From Streptomyces spinosisporus (lineage in GTDB: Bacteria > Actinomycetota > Actinomycetes > Streptomycetales > Streptomycetaceae), in assembly GCF_022698145.1 (NCBI RefSeq), contig NZ_JALDAX010000021.1, positions 62,001 through 126,000 on the forward strand: 64,000 nucleotides of DNA. The letters are read 5' to 3'. Numbering within the stretch: the first letter of the stretch is position 1; each line of letters opens with the position of its first letter. The position numbers and the translations under genes were made by a program. Below the pieces are notes generated by a model that was given only the letters and a program-made list of their open reading frames with translations, made no database searches and had not been told where the DNA came from. This document shows positions 1 to 9,826 of the stretch, piece after piece.

Positions 1-59
1 CCGTACAGGCCGGTGCAGAAAAGGAGGGCCGAGAGCACGGCGGGATAGGCGAGATGCAT
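1..59 (-). CDS. nuoK2: NuoK2, NADH-quinone oxidoreductase subunit K (partial, 5' end only)
   Basis: Only the first 19 codons lie in the window; the gene runs off the left edge. The ATG (57-59) shares its A with the TGA of nuoJ2, a coupling junction typical of this operon. The visible start reads [20 protein letters not shown], the N-terminal hydrophobic helix of NuoK. NuoK is a small three-helix membrane-arm subunit of complex I. The call rests on this short match plus its position after nuoJ2; further nuo2 genes probably follow outside the window. Confidence 0.85.
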   Translation of the reverse strand, partial: MHLAYPAVLSALLFCTGLY

Positions 60-793
60 CAGCGGGCGCCTTCCTGCTCGGCCGGATCGGTCCCCGCGAC
101 CGGATCGGTTCCCGCGACCGGCTCTTTTCGCCCTGACGGGTGATTCCGGGAATTCGGGACGGATGGGGAACTGCCGGAACCGGCTCGGGAGTTCACAGGG
201 GGAGAGCTCGACTCCGCCTTCGCCTTGCGGGACAGGACGATCGCGCCGACCAGTGCCGCGAGGAGGAGGACGGAGAGGGCCTCGAAGGGGAGGACCCAGT
301 TCTGGAAGAGGCTCGCCCCGGTGACGGCGGTGGAGCCGGCGGCCGGGCCGTCCAGGTCGATCCAGGTCGCGCGGAAGGCGTCGACGACGACCCAGACCAG
401 GGCGGCGGCCGAGGCGACGGCCACGGTGAGTGCCGCCCAGCGGTTCCCGGAGTCGGCATCCGGCGAGCGGCCGATGGGGGCCCTGGTGAGCATCAGACCG
501 AACAGAAGGAGGACAACGACGGAACCGACATAGATGAGGACCTGCACCCAGGCGATGAACTCGGCAGTGAGCAGCAGGTATTCGACGGCGAGACCGCCGA
601 GGGTGACCACCAGCCACAGGGCGGCGTGCACCAGCTGGCGGGTGGTGACGGTGACGAGGGCGGCGCCGAAGGTGACGAGGCCGACGAGGAGGAAGGTGAT
701 CTCGACGCCGGTCGGAGAGAGGAAGCCATGGGTGTCCGCGGCCAGGTTCGTGGCGGGGGCCGCGGTCACGGTGGCGGCTGCGGCGAGGCTCAC
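59..793 (-). CDS. nuoJ2: NuoJ2, NADH-quinone oxidoreductase subunit J
   Basis: Membrane-arm subunit of the second complex I cluster, 244 aa. The GTG start (793) overlaps the nuoI2 stop by four bases (GTGA). About five hydrophobic helices are visible, including a run around residues 75-105 with the family-typical [20 protein letters not shown]. After the last helix there is a hydrophilic tail of about 50 residues ending in a short repeat ([12 protein letters not shown]), which is not a usual NuoJ feature. It is downstream of nuoI2 and coupled to nuoK2. It should support proton translocation in the membrane, if the cluster forms a working complex. Confidence 0.9.
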   Translation of the reverse strand: MSLAAAATVTAAPATNLAADTHGFLSPTGVEITFLLVGLVTFGAALVTVTTRQLVHAALWLVVTLGGLAVEYLLLTAEFIAWVQVLIYVGSVVVLLLFGLMLTRAPIGRSPDADSGNRWAALTVAVASAAALVWVVVDAFRATWIDLDGPAAGSTAVTGASLFQNWVLPFEALSVLLLAALVGAIVLSRKAKAESSSPPVNSRAGSGSSPSVPNSRNHPSGRKEPVAGTDPVAGTDPAEQEGAR

Positions 794-1365
794 GACTCTC
801 CTTCCTGGGGCTCGGCCTGGGCTGCCGCCAGCTTCTCGGCGGCCTTGCGGGCGGCGGTGATCTCCTTCGGTTCCTCGGCGGCCGGGTCGAGGGCCGGCGG
901 GGCGGGGACCGTCCACATCCAGTCGCGGAGCTTGTCGCGTTCGTGGGTGAGTTCGTGGATGTCGGTCTCGGCGTACTCGAACTCCGGGGACCAGAACAGG
1001 GCGTCGAAAGGACAGACCTCGATGCAGATACCGCAGTACATGCACAGGGAGAAGTCGATGGCGAAGCGGTCGAGGACGTTGCGGCTGCGTTCGCGGCCGC
1101 CGGGGGTCGCCGCCGGGACCGTCTCCTTGTGGGAGTCGATGTAGATGCACCAGTCCGGGCACTCCCGGGCGCAGAGCATGCAGACCGTGCAGTTCTCCTC
1201 GAACAGGCCGATGACGCCACGGCTGCGGGGCGGCAGGTCGGGCAGGGCGTCCGGGTACTGAGCGGTGACGGTCTTCTTCGTCATCGTGCGCAGGGTGACG
1301 GCCAGGCCCTTGGCCAGGCCTGCGCCGGGGATGCGGGACCGGGTGGAGGGGAGCGGCTCCGCCAT
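790..1365 (-). CDS. nuoI2: NuoI2, NADH-quinone oxidoreductase 2x[4Fe-4S] subunit I
   Basis: Peripheral-arm electron-transfer subunit, 191 aa. Two classical 4Fe-4S motifs are present: C59-x2-C62-x2-C65-x3-C69 followed by D, and C108-x2-C111-x2-C114-x3-C118-P. In the family these hold clusters N6a and N6b. The ATG at 1365 shares one base with the nuoH2 stop. An Ala/Glu-rich tail follows residue 150. The paralogue in the main operon (46185-46826) has the same two motifs but differs elsewhere, so this is an old duplicate rather than a recent copy. Confidence 0.93.
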   Translation of the reverse strand: MAEPLPSTRSRIPGAGLAKGLAVTLRTMTKKTVTAQYPDALPDLPPRSRGVIGLFEENCTVCMLCARECPDWCIYIDSHKETVPAATPGGRERSRNVLDRFAIDFSLCMYCGICIEVCPFDALFWSPEFEYAETDIHELTHERDKLRDWMWTVPAPPALDPAAEEPKEITAARKAAEKLAAAQAEPQEGES

Positions 1366-2329
1366 CAGGAGATCACCACCTTGACGATGCCGGTGAGGGC
1401 GATCTGAGCGAGGGAGAGGGGGACGAGGAGGGTCCAGGAGAGCTTCTGGAGCTGGTCCTCGCGCAGGCGGGGATAGGTGACGCGGAGCCAGATCACGAGG
1501 AAGGCGAGGACGGCCGTCTTCAGCAGGGTCCACACCCAGCCGAGGCCGTCGGCGCCCCAGGGGCCGTGCCAGCCGCCCAGGAACAGGACGGTGGTCAGGC
1601 CGCACAGGACGATGATTCCGGCGTACTCGGCGAGGAGGAACAGTGCGAAGCGCAGGCCCGTGTATTCGGTGTACGCGCCGAAGATGATCTCCGAGTCGGC
1701 GACGGGCATGTCGAAGGGCGGGCGCTGGAGTTCAGCGAGGCCGGCGACGAAGAAGACGATCGCGCCGACGATCTGCCAGGGAAGCCACCACCACTCGAAG
1801 GCGTCGAGGATGCCGGGGAGGGAGACGGTTCCGGCCGCCATGGCCACCGAGGCGGCGGTGAGGAGCATCGGGAGTTCGTAGGCGAGGAGCTGGGCGGCGG
1901 TGCGCAGGCCGCCGAGGAGGGAGAACTTGTTGGCGGAGGCCCAGCCGGCCATGAGGGAGCCGAGGACGCCCACGCCCATGACGGCGAGGACGAAGAAGAC
2001 GCCCGCGTCGAGGACCTGACCGACTGCGCCCTCTTCCGGGCCGATGGGGATGGCGAGGAGGACCACGAGGTACGGGAGGAGGGCGACTGCGGGGGCGAGT
2101 TGGAAGACGCGGCGGTCCGCGCCCGCGGGGACGACGTCTTCCTTCTGCGCGAACTTGACTCCGTCGGCGACGAGTTGGGCCCAGCCGTGGAAGCCGCCGG
2201 CGTACATCGGGCCGAGGCGGCCCTGCATATGGGCCATGACCTTGTGCTCGGTCTGGCCCACGATCAGGGGGAAGGTGAGGAAGACGACGAACACGATCAG
2301 GAGTCGCAGGATGACGTCCAGGGCGTCGG

Positions 2330-2333
<4 letters not shown>
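1365..2333 (-). CDS. nuoH2: NuoH2, NADH-quinone oxidoreductase subunit H
   Basis: Membrane subunit at the junction between peripheral and membrane arms, 322 aa, helping to form the quinone chamber. Family landmarks visible are a [20 protein letters not shown] loop near residue 45, the [10 protein letters not shown] segment around 205 and several long hydrophobic helices. The GTG start (2331-2333) overlaps the nuoC2 TGA by four bases. It is shorter than the main-operon NuoH (454 aa), lacking the long C-terminal extension. It lies directly after nuoC2, where D, E, F and G would normally intervene. Confidence 0.93.
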
Positions 2334-4143
<1,810 letters not shown>

Positions 4144-4147
<4 letters not shown>

Positions 4148-4743
4148 CGGCCCTCCCCGGACGGGGACTTGGCGGCCGGCGGCTCGACCAGAGGGCTCTG
4201 CAGGGCCGCGGCCGAGGGGCGGGAGGTGTCGTAGCGCTCGCCCAGGGACTCCCGTGCGATCTTCTCCTGGAGCTTGAGGATGCCCTGGAGGAGGGCCTCG
4301 GGGCGGGGCGGGCAGCCGGGGACGTAGACGTCGACGGGGATGATCTGGTCGACGCCCTTGGTGACGGAGTAGGAGTCCCAGTAGGGGCCGCCGCAGTTGC
4401 TGCAGGCGCCGAAGGAGATGACGTACTTCGGTTCCGGCATCTGTTCGTACAGGCGCTTCACGGCCGGGGCCATCTTGTCGGTGACCGTGCCGGAGACGAC
4501 CATCAGGTCGGCCTGGCGCGGGCCCGGCGCGAAGGGGATGACGCCGAGGCGGATGAAGTCGTGGCGGGCCATCGACGCGGCGATGAACTCGATCGCGCAG
4601 CAGGCGAGGCCGAAGTTGAAGACCCAGAGCGAGTAGCGGCGGCCCCAGTTGAGGACCACCTTCATCGGCTCGGGCGCAAGGCGCGCGAGGGCGCCGAGCC
4701 GCTTCGGCTCGGGCAGCAGCACAGGCTCGGGGGTCACGTCCAT
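4144..4743 (-). CDS. nuoB2: NuoB2, NADH-quinone oxidoreductase N2-cluster subunit
   Basis: 199 aa; the ATG (4741-4743) overlaps the end of nuoA2 by ten bases. Cluster-N2 ligand regions are present: the tandem Cys in [10 protein letters not shown], the Cys in [10 protein letters not shown] and the Cys in [10 protein letters not shown]2 is the last Fe-S cluster before quinone in complex I and is held by NuoB against NuoD. It differs from the main-operon NuoB mainly in the N- and C-termini and in the segment after the tandem Cys. Because nuoD2 is missing here, the partner of this subunit is uncertain. Confidence 0.93.
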
Positions 4744-5126
4744 GTCAGGACGCCCTTCTTGTATGCGTACAGCAGGCCCACGGCCAGGAAGCCGAGGAAG
4801 ATGAACATCTCGACGAGGGTCGTGGCGCCGTAGCCGGGGGCGGCGTAGACCGTCGCCCAGGGGAACAGGAAGATCGAGTCGACGGCGAAGATGACGTAGA
4901 GGAAGGCGTAGACGTAGTAGCGGACCTGGGTGTGGGCCCAGCCCTCGCCGACGGGGTCGACTCCGCACTCGTACGTCAGCAGTTTCTCCGGGGTGGGGAC
5001 CACCGGGCGCAGCAGCCGGCCCGCTCCGAAGGCGACGGCGACGAACAGCACGCCGACGACGGCCAGCAGTCCGACGACCGAGTACGACTGGAAGTAGTCC
5101 GCCGCGACGACGGTCGGTTCCCGCAC
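4734..5126 (-). CDS. nuoA2: NuoA2, NADH-quinone oxidoreductase subunit A
   Basis: First gene of the second nuo cluster, 130 aa. I chose the GTG at 5126 (reading [15 protein letters not shown]), with a purine-rich AGGGAGCGAGGG upstream; longer in-frame starts only add non-family residues. NuoA landmarks are present: the ECGVDP loop near residue 70, the [20 protein letters not shown] helix and a C-terminal helix, giving the family's three transmembrane segments. A 196-bp region separates it from the divergent sensor kinase at 5323, and both promoters should lie there. Confidence 0.92.
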   Translation of the reverse strand: MREPTVVAADYFQSYSVVGLLAVVGVLFVAVAFGAGRLLRPVVPTPEKLLTYECGVDPVGEGWAHTQVRYYVYAFLYVIFAVDSIFLFPWATVYAAPGYGATTLVEMFIFLGFLAVGLLYAYKKGVLTWT

Positions 5127-5322
5127 GTCCGTGCCCTCGCTCCCTGGTGAACGGTGTCGTTCGACGATCTGTACGCACGGGAGTCTAGGCCCTGATAAAG
5201 AGACGGTAAGCAGCCCGTCGCGCCTTGAGATGTCCTCGATATGCCGGGGTGGGGTTTTCCCCAGGAGAGCTGGGCGGCCGACCTCATGGCGCGAGCGCTC
5301 GCCACGCGGCACGCTGACCCGT
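5127..5322. promoter_or_regulatory. Divergent promoter region nuoA2 / sensor kinase
   Basis: This 196-bp non-coding stretch must drive nuoA2 leftwards and the kinase gene rightwards. Two dyads are visible: GAACG-GTGT-CGTTC at 5149-5162 and GGGG-TTTT-CCCC at 5251-5262. The second has a counterpart upstream of the second kinase (7215-7224). I could not fix a convincing -35/-10 pair. Confidence 0.5.
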
Positions 5323-6561
5323 ATGACCGAACGACTCTCGCACCCGGCAGGGGCTCCCGGAGGCCCGGCGGGGGCTCCGGAAGGTGACGACCGCCTGCCC
5401 CCTGCCCGTTTCGCCTACGACCGGCAGACCTGGAAGGAGATCGCGCATCTCCTGGCGAACTTCCCGGTGTCGTTGATCGGGTTCATCTACGTCGTCACGG
5501 TGCTGTTCACGGGTTTCTGGCTGACGGTGACGGTGATCGGGTTCCCGCTGCTGGCGGCCGGTCTCGCGGGCGCGCGGCTGCTGGGCCGGATGGAGCGGGC
5601 GCGGGCCAGGAAGCTGCTCGGGGTGCGGGTGGACGAGCCGAGTCCGATGCCCGGGCGGGGCACCGGCTTTCTGCCGCGGCTGTGGATGCGGCTGAAGGAC
5701 CCGGTGGCCTGGCGCACGGTGCTGTACGACTTCATGCGGTTGCCCTGGGGCGTGCTCACCTTCGCCATCACGCTCACCTCGCTGTTCGTGCTGTGGCCGG
5801 TGCTGCCGTTCATCGCGCGGGGGCTGACCAACGCCGACCGGGCGATGGTGCGCGGGCTGCTGTCGCCCTCCGACGAACTGGAGCGGCGCATCGCGGAGCT
5901 GGAGTCGGACCGGGGGGTCGTCGTGGACACCGCCAACGCCGATCTGCGGAGGATCGAGCGCGATCTGCACGACGGGGCACAGGCCCGCCTGGTCAATCTG
6001 GCGATGGGGCTCGGTCTGGCCAAGGAGAAGCTCTTGGAGGACCCGGACGCGGCCGCGGACATGGTCGCGGAGGCGCACGGCGAGGTGAAGCTCGCGCTGC
6101 AGGAGCTGCGGGATCTGGCCCGGGGCATCCATCCGGCGGTGCTGACCGACCGCGGTCTGGATGCCGCGTTGTCCGCGGTCGCCTCGCGCTGCACCGTTCC
6201 CGTGAAGGTGACGGTCGACCTCGTTACGCGGCCGGCCGCGGCCATCGAGGGCATCGCCTACTTCACCGTCTCCGAGCTGCTGCAGAACATCAGCAAGCAC
6301 AGCGGGGCGAAGAACGCGTCCGTCGAGGTGTGGCGGTCGAAGGAGCGGTTGCTGATCCAGGTCGAGGACAACGGCCACGGGGGTGCGCGGCTCGACGGCG
6401 GGACGGGGATGCAGGGGCTCGCGGACCGGCTGGACGCCGTGGACGGGCTGTTCGTCATCGACTCGCCGCAAGGCGGGCCGACCGTCGTCACGGCAGAACT
6501 GCCGTGGCGCGACCGCGCGTCCGGCGACGCCGCCGCCGCGGGCGCGGAGCAGCCCCGGTGA
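5323..6561 (+). CDS. Membrane sensor histidine kinase (HisKA_3 type), first of a paralogous pair
   Basis: 412 aa, ATG start 5323. Residues 40-165 hold a membrane sensor region with hydrophobic helices around 47-85 and 140-165 (a 'putative sensor' domain type common in Streptomyces). Residue 216 is the likely phosphorylated His in RRIERDLHDGAQARLV. The HATPase part follows: N-box in FTVSELLQNISKHSG and G-box in QVEDNGHGG/GTGMQGLADRLDA. It autophosphorylates and should pass phosphate to a NarL/LuxR regulator, most simply the one at 8866. From residue 190 to the end it is almost the same as the kinase at 7336. Signal unknown. Confidence 0.9.
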   Translation: MTERLSHPAGAPGGPAGAPEGDDRLPPARFAYDRQTWKEIAHLLANFPVSLIGFIYVVTVLFTGFWLTVTVIGFPLLAAGLAGARLLGRMERARARKLLGVRVDEPSPMPGRGTGFLPRLWMRLKDPVAWRTVLYDFMRLPWGVLTFAITLTSLFVLWPVLPFIARGLTNADRAMVRGLLSPSDELERRIAELESDRGVVVDTANADLRRIERDLHDGAQARLVNLAMGLGLAKEKLLEDPDAAADMVAEAHGEVKLALQELRDLARGIHPAVLTDRGLDAALSAVASRCTVPVKVTVDLVTRPAAAIEGIAYFTVSELLQNISKHSGAKNASVEVWRSKERLLIQVEDNGHGGARLDGGTGMQGLADRLDAVDGLFVIDSPQGGPTVVTAELPWRDRASGDAAAAGAEQPR

Positions 6562-6732
6562 GGTCCGGTGAATCCGCGGGCCGGACCGGAGGATCTCCGG
6601 TGCGACTCGAAGGGGTCCCTGGAGGACCCGAAGGGGTCCCCGGCGGGGCTCGAAGGGGACTCGGTGCGGCCCAATGGACCTCCGACGAGGCCCGAAGAGG
6701 ACTCAGTGCGACCCGATGGACCCCCGACGAGG

Positions 6733-6988
6733 CCCGAAGAGAGCTCGGTACCACCCGATGCATCCCCCGGCGGGACCCGAAGGGGGATCCGGCGGGACCC
6801 GAAGAGGCCCCCGGCGAGACCCGAAGAGGACTCGGTATCACCAGATAAATCCCCGGCGAGCCCGAAGAGAACTCGGTACCACCCGATGCATCCCCCAGCG
6901 GGACCCGAAGGGGGATCCGGCGGGACCCGAAGAGGCCCCCGGCGAGACCCGAAGAGGACTCGGTATCACCAGATAAATCCCCGGCGAG
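6733..6988. repeat. 128-bp tandem duplication (2 copies, 2 mismatches)
   Basis: Copy 1 is 6733-6860 and copy 2 is 6861-6988. I found two differences by eye (6743/6871 and 6769/6897). Each copy is built of sub-units of 43, 22, 22 and 41 bp starting CCCGAAG. The near-identity points to a recent duplication or active homogenisation. Confidence 0.92.
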
Positions 6989-7026
6989 GCCCGAAAGGGA
7001 CTCCGGCGAGGCCCGAAGAGGGCTCG

Positions 7027-7199
7027 GCGAGCCCGAAGGGGGCCGCAGTGAGGCCCGGTAAGTCTCCAGTGCGACCCGACGGCGGCCGCAGCGAGGCCCC
7101 GTGAGTCCCCACCGCGACCCGACGGCGGCCGCAATGAGACCCAGTCAGTCTCCACTGCGACCCGAAGGCCGCCGCAATGAGGCCCCGTGACTCTCCAGT
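7027..7199. repeat. 43-44-bp imperfect tandem repeat, four units
   Basis: Units are 7027-7070, 7071-7113, 7114-7156 and 7157-7199, followed by a decayed fifth. The common core is GCGACCCGACGGCGGCCGCA followed by a variable TGAG...AGTCTCCAGT-like half. They are related to, but distinct from, the 128-bp block just upstream. Confidence 0.85.
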
Positions 7200-7335
7200 G
7201 CGGCCCGCAGGGTAGGGAAAACCCCCCTCCCAAGACGCCTACGGACTCCATGGTCCGGGGAGCTGCGGGGCGGGACCGTGGAGGTGGGCAGGAGAGCCGC
7301 GTAGGCCGGCAGGACGAGTAGAACGGACGACGCCG

Positions 7336-8700
7336 ATGGCCACGGAGTACGGACAGGGCTACGGGCACGGTTACGGGTACGACGACGGGCTGGACCTCGG
7401 CCCCCGGCGCCGGCTGCCCGCGGGTCTGCGGGCGCCGTTCGAGGCGCGCAGCTGGCGCGAGTTCGCGTATGTGCTGCTGAGCCTGCCGATCGGCGTCACG
7501 CTCTTCGTGTACGCCGTCACGATGGTCGCCCTCGGCGCGGGCCTCCTGGTGACGTTCCTCGGCATTCCGGTGCTGGCCGCGGGGCTGGCCGGCTGCCGGG
7601 GCTTCGGGGCGTTGGAGCGGGCGCGGGCGCGCGGGCTGCTGGGCCTGGAGGTCGCCGACCCCGAGCCGCTGCGGATGCGGAAGTCCGGCGTGATGGCCTG
7701 GATGGGGGCCGTGCTGAAGAGCGGCACCTCGTGGCGGACGCTGCTGTACTCGCTGCTGCAGTTCCCCTGGTCGGTCTTCTCGTTCGTGGTCGCGGTGAAC
7801 TTCTGGGCGTACGGCTGGGCCCTGCTGACGTATCCGCTGTGGTTCTGGCTCTTCCCGGTCTACGGCGGCCAGGACGGGCTTCAGCTCTACGGCGACACGA
7901 CGCACAGCATCTACCTGGACAACCCCTTCGAGATCACCGTGACGGCGCTGGTGGGACTGATGTTCACGCTGGCCACGCCGTGGATCGTGCGGGCGCTGAC
8001 GATGGTGGACCGGCTGATGGTGCACGGGCTGCTCGGCCCGTCGCGGCTGTCGGCGCGGGTGGTGGAGCTGGAGTCGGACCGGGGGGTCGTCGTCGACACC
8101 GCCAACGCCGATCTGCGGCGGATCGAGCGCGACCTGCACGACGGGGCGCAGGCCCGCCTGGTGGCGCTGGCCATGGACCTGGGGCTGGCGAGGGAGAAGC
8201 TGACGGAGGACCCGCAGGCGGCGGCGCGGATGGTCGACGAGGCGCACGGTGAGGTGAAGACGGCGCTGCAGGAGCTGCGGGACCTCGCGCGCGGCATCCA
8301 TCCGGCGGTGCTGACGGACCGCGGTCTGGACGCCGCGCTGTCGGCGGTCGCGTCGCGCTGCACCGTGCCGGTGCAGGTCGAGGTGGATCTCGCCGAGCGG
8401 CCGGCGCCGGCGATCGAGGGGATCGCGTACTTCACGGTGTCGGAGCTGCTGCAGAACATCAGCAAGCACGCGCGGGCCACCTGGGCGGCGGTGGATGTGT
8501 GGCGGGTGGAGAACCGGCTGATGGTGCAGGTCGTGGACAACGGCGTGGGCGGAGCGGATGCTTCCGGCGGCTCGGGTCTGGGCGGGCTCGCCGAACGCCT
8601 GGACGCCGTGGACGGGATCCTGGTGGTGGACTCACCGGCCGGCGGCCCCACCCGGGTCACCGCGGAACTCCCCTGGCGCGGGGAGCGGACGCTCGGCTGA
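7336..8700 (+). CDS. Membrane sensor histidine kinase (HisKA_3 type), second of the pair
   Basis: 454 aa, ATG start 7336. The start is Gly/Tyr-rich (GQGYGHGYGYDDG), followed by a membrane sensor region with helices around 46-88, 140-175 and 198-222. His268 in RRIERDLHDGAQARLV is the likely phosphorylation site. The ATP-binding part shows the N-box ELLQNISKHA and G-boxes VVDNGVGG and GSGLGGLAERLDA. The catalytic half matches the upstream kinase almost residue for residue, while the sensor halves differ, as expected for a duplicated kinase that now reads a different signal. The response regulator at 8866 follows 165 bp later. Confidence 0.9.
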   Translation: MATEYGQGYGHGYGYDDGLDLGPRRRLPAGLRAPFEARSWREFAYVLLSLPIGVTLFVYAVTMVALGAGLLVTFLGIPVLAAGLAGCRGFGALERARARGLLGLEVADPEPLRMRKSGVMAWMGAVLKSGTSWRTLLYSLLQFPWSVFSFVVAVNFWAYGWALLTYPLWFWLFPVYGGQDGLQLYGDTTHSIYLDNPFEITVTALVGLMFTLATPWIVRALTMVDRLMVHGLLGPSRLSARVVELESDRGVVVDTANADLRRIERDLHDGAQARLVALAMDLGLAREKLTEDPQAAARMVDEAHGEVKTALQELRDLARGIHPAVLTDRGLDAALSAVASRCTVPVQVEVDLAERPAPAIEGIAYFTVSELLQNISKHARATWAAVDVWRVENRLMVQVVDNGVGGADASGGSGLGGLAERLDAVDGILVVDSPAGGPTRVTAELPWRGERTLG

Positions 8701-8865
8701 GCCCGCCCGGGTCCGCCAACCGGGGACGACGGCCCCCTGTATCCGGCCAACCCCACCCCTGCCCTGCACGGATTCCCGCTGATTCACGTCCCGGCGGCGC
8801 AGTCCGGTCCGAATGCTGGAATGCTGGACTACCGGCAGACGGATCGGGCTGGGGGGCCAACAATC

Positions 8866-9537
8866 GTGGAGGACAGGGTGCGGGTGGTCATCGCCGAGGA
8901 TTCAGTGCTGCTCAGGGAGGGGCTGACCCGGCTGCTGACCGACCGTGGGCACGATGTCGTCGCCGGGGTGGGCGACGGCGACGCGCTGATCAAGACCATC
9001 ACCGAGCTGGACGGCCAGGGCGAGCTGCCCGATGTCGTCGTCGCGGACGTACGGATGCCGCCGACCCACACCGACGAGGGGGTGCGCGCCGCGGTGCAGC
9101 TGCGCAAGGCGCACCCGGGCCTGGGCGTGCTCGTGCTGTCGCAGTACGTGGAGGAGCGCTACGCCACCGAGCTGCTGGCCGGCTCCAGTCATGGCGTCGG
9201 CTATCTGCTGAAGGACCGCGTGGCCGAGGTCCGTGAGTTCGTCGACGCGGTGGTGCGGGTGGCCCAGGGGGGTACCGCGCTGGACCCGGAGGTGGTCGCG
9301 CAGCTGCTCGGGCGCAGTCGTAAGCAGGATGTGCTGGCGGGGCTGACGCCCCGGGAGCGCGAGGTGCTCGGGCTGATGGCGGAGGGCCGGACCAACTCGG
9401 CGATCGCGCGCCAGCTCGTGGTCAGTGACGGTGCCGTCGAGAAGCACGTCAGCAATATCTTCCTGAAGCTCGGGCTGTCCCAGAGCGACGGGGATCACCG
9501 GCGGGTGCTCGCGGTTCTCACCTACTTGAACTCATGA
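8866..9537 (+). CDS. NarL/LuxR-family response regulator
   Basis: 223 aa. I chose the GTG at 8866 because a GGGGGG ribosome site sits 9 bp upstream and the protein then starts directly at the receiver domain; an ATG at 8821 in frame lacks such a site. Receiver: acidic pair E11-D12, phospho-acceptor D61 in VVADVRMPP, K116 in YLLKD. The LuxR DNA-binding helix-turn-helix is around 162-206 (LTPREREVLGLMAEG, VEKHVSNIFLKLGL). It is the only regulator beside two kinases and is probably their shared output. Targets unknown; its own and the kinases' promoters are candidates. Confidence 0.9.
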   Translation: MEDRVRVVIAEDSVLLREGLTRLLTDRGHDVVAGVGDGDALIKTITELDGQGELPDVVVADVRMPPTHTDEGVRAAVQLRKAHPGLGVLVLSQYVEERYATELLAGSSHGVGYLLKDRVAEVREFVDAVVRVAQGGTALDPEVVAQLLGRSRKQDVLAGLTPREREVLGLMAEGRTNSAIARQLVVSDGAVEKHVSNIFLKLGLSQSDGDHRRVLAVLTYLNS

Positions 9538-9826
9538 CACGCCCACACTGAGCCCCGGTCACCCGTTCACCCGGCAGGTCCGGCCGCCGACCCAGCGTCA
9601 GTCAAGTGTCCGTCAGTCCCAGAACCGCACCATCACGGGGAAGCGTCTTCAAGGGAAGCGCCGGGGGGCGGGAAATCATGACAAGTCAGGGCGTCACAGC
9701 GTCTCAAAACTGTGTCCATCATGCGAATGGCCACGGGAAGGCGACCCTAACCGACGTAGGGTTGATCCTGGGAGGGCCTGCGGGAAGGTCGGTCCCAGAC
9801 AGTCGCCTCGAGGGAGGTCCAGTTCA
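9538..9826. other. Non-coding leader/promoter region of korAB
   Basis: This 289-bp gap holds a perfect inverted repeat ACCCTA-N7-TAGGGT at 9744-9762, about 65 bp before korA, and a strong ribosome site AGGGAGG at 9811-9817. The right arm of the repeat, TAGGGT, could be a -10 box, but no matching -35 was seen. A short in-frame ORF upstream shows no family features. Confidence 0.5.

Larger units (their letters stand above)
6580..7210. repeat. Non-coding degenerate repeat block between the two kinases
   Basis: Nearly the whole 6562-7335 gap is made of variants of a short unit beginning CCCGAAG, about 18 copies, arranged as 21-22-bp or about 43-bp steps. Two better-ordered parts are listed separately (6733-6988 and 7027-7199). 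Frames are open through it, but the predicted peptides are Pro/Arg/Glu-rich, change frame between repeats because 128 and 43 are not multiples of three, and lack convincing starts. I therefore do not call a gene. Confidence 0.85.

Noticed and set aside
5149-5162. GAACG-GTGT-CGTTC dyad upstream of nuoA2 as a Rex operator
   Set aside because: The half-sites resemble GTGAACG/CGTTCAC but are about four bases too far apart and the outer TGTGA/TCACA is incomplete, unlike the perfect site upstream of nuoA.
6568-7104. Open reading frame of 178 codons across the repeat block
   Set aside because: Its peptide is only Pro/Arg/Glu/Ser repeats, the 128-bp duplication shifts frame between copies, and there is no family similarity or good start. 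Frames stay open because the repeats lack stops.
6733-7199. Repeat block as remnant of an insertion sequence or integrated element
   Set aside because: No transposase or integrase fragment, no terminal inverted repeats, no tRNA and no target duplication were seen.
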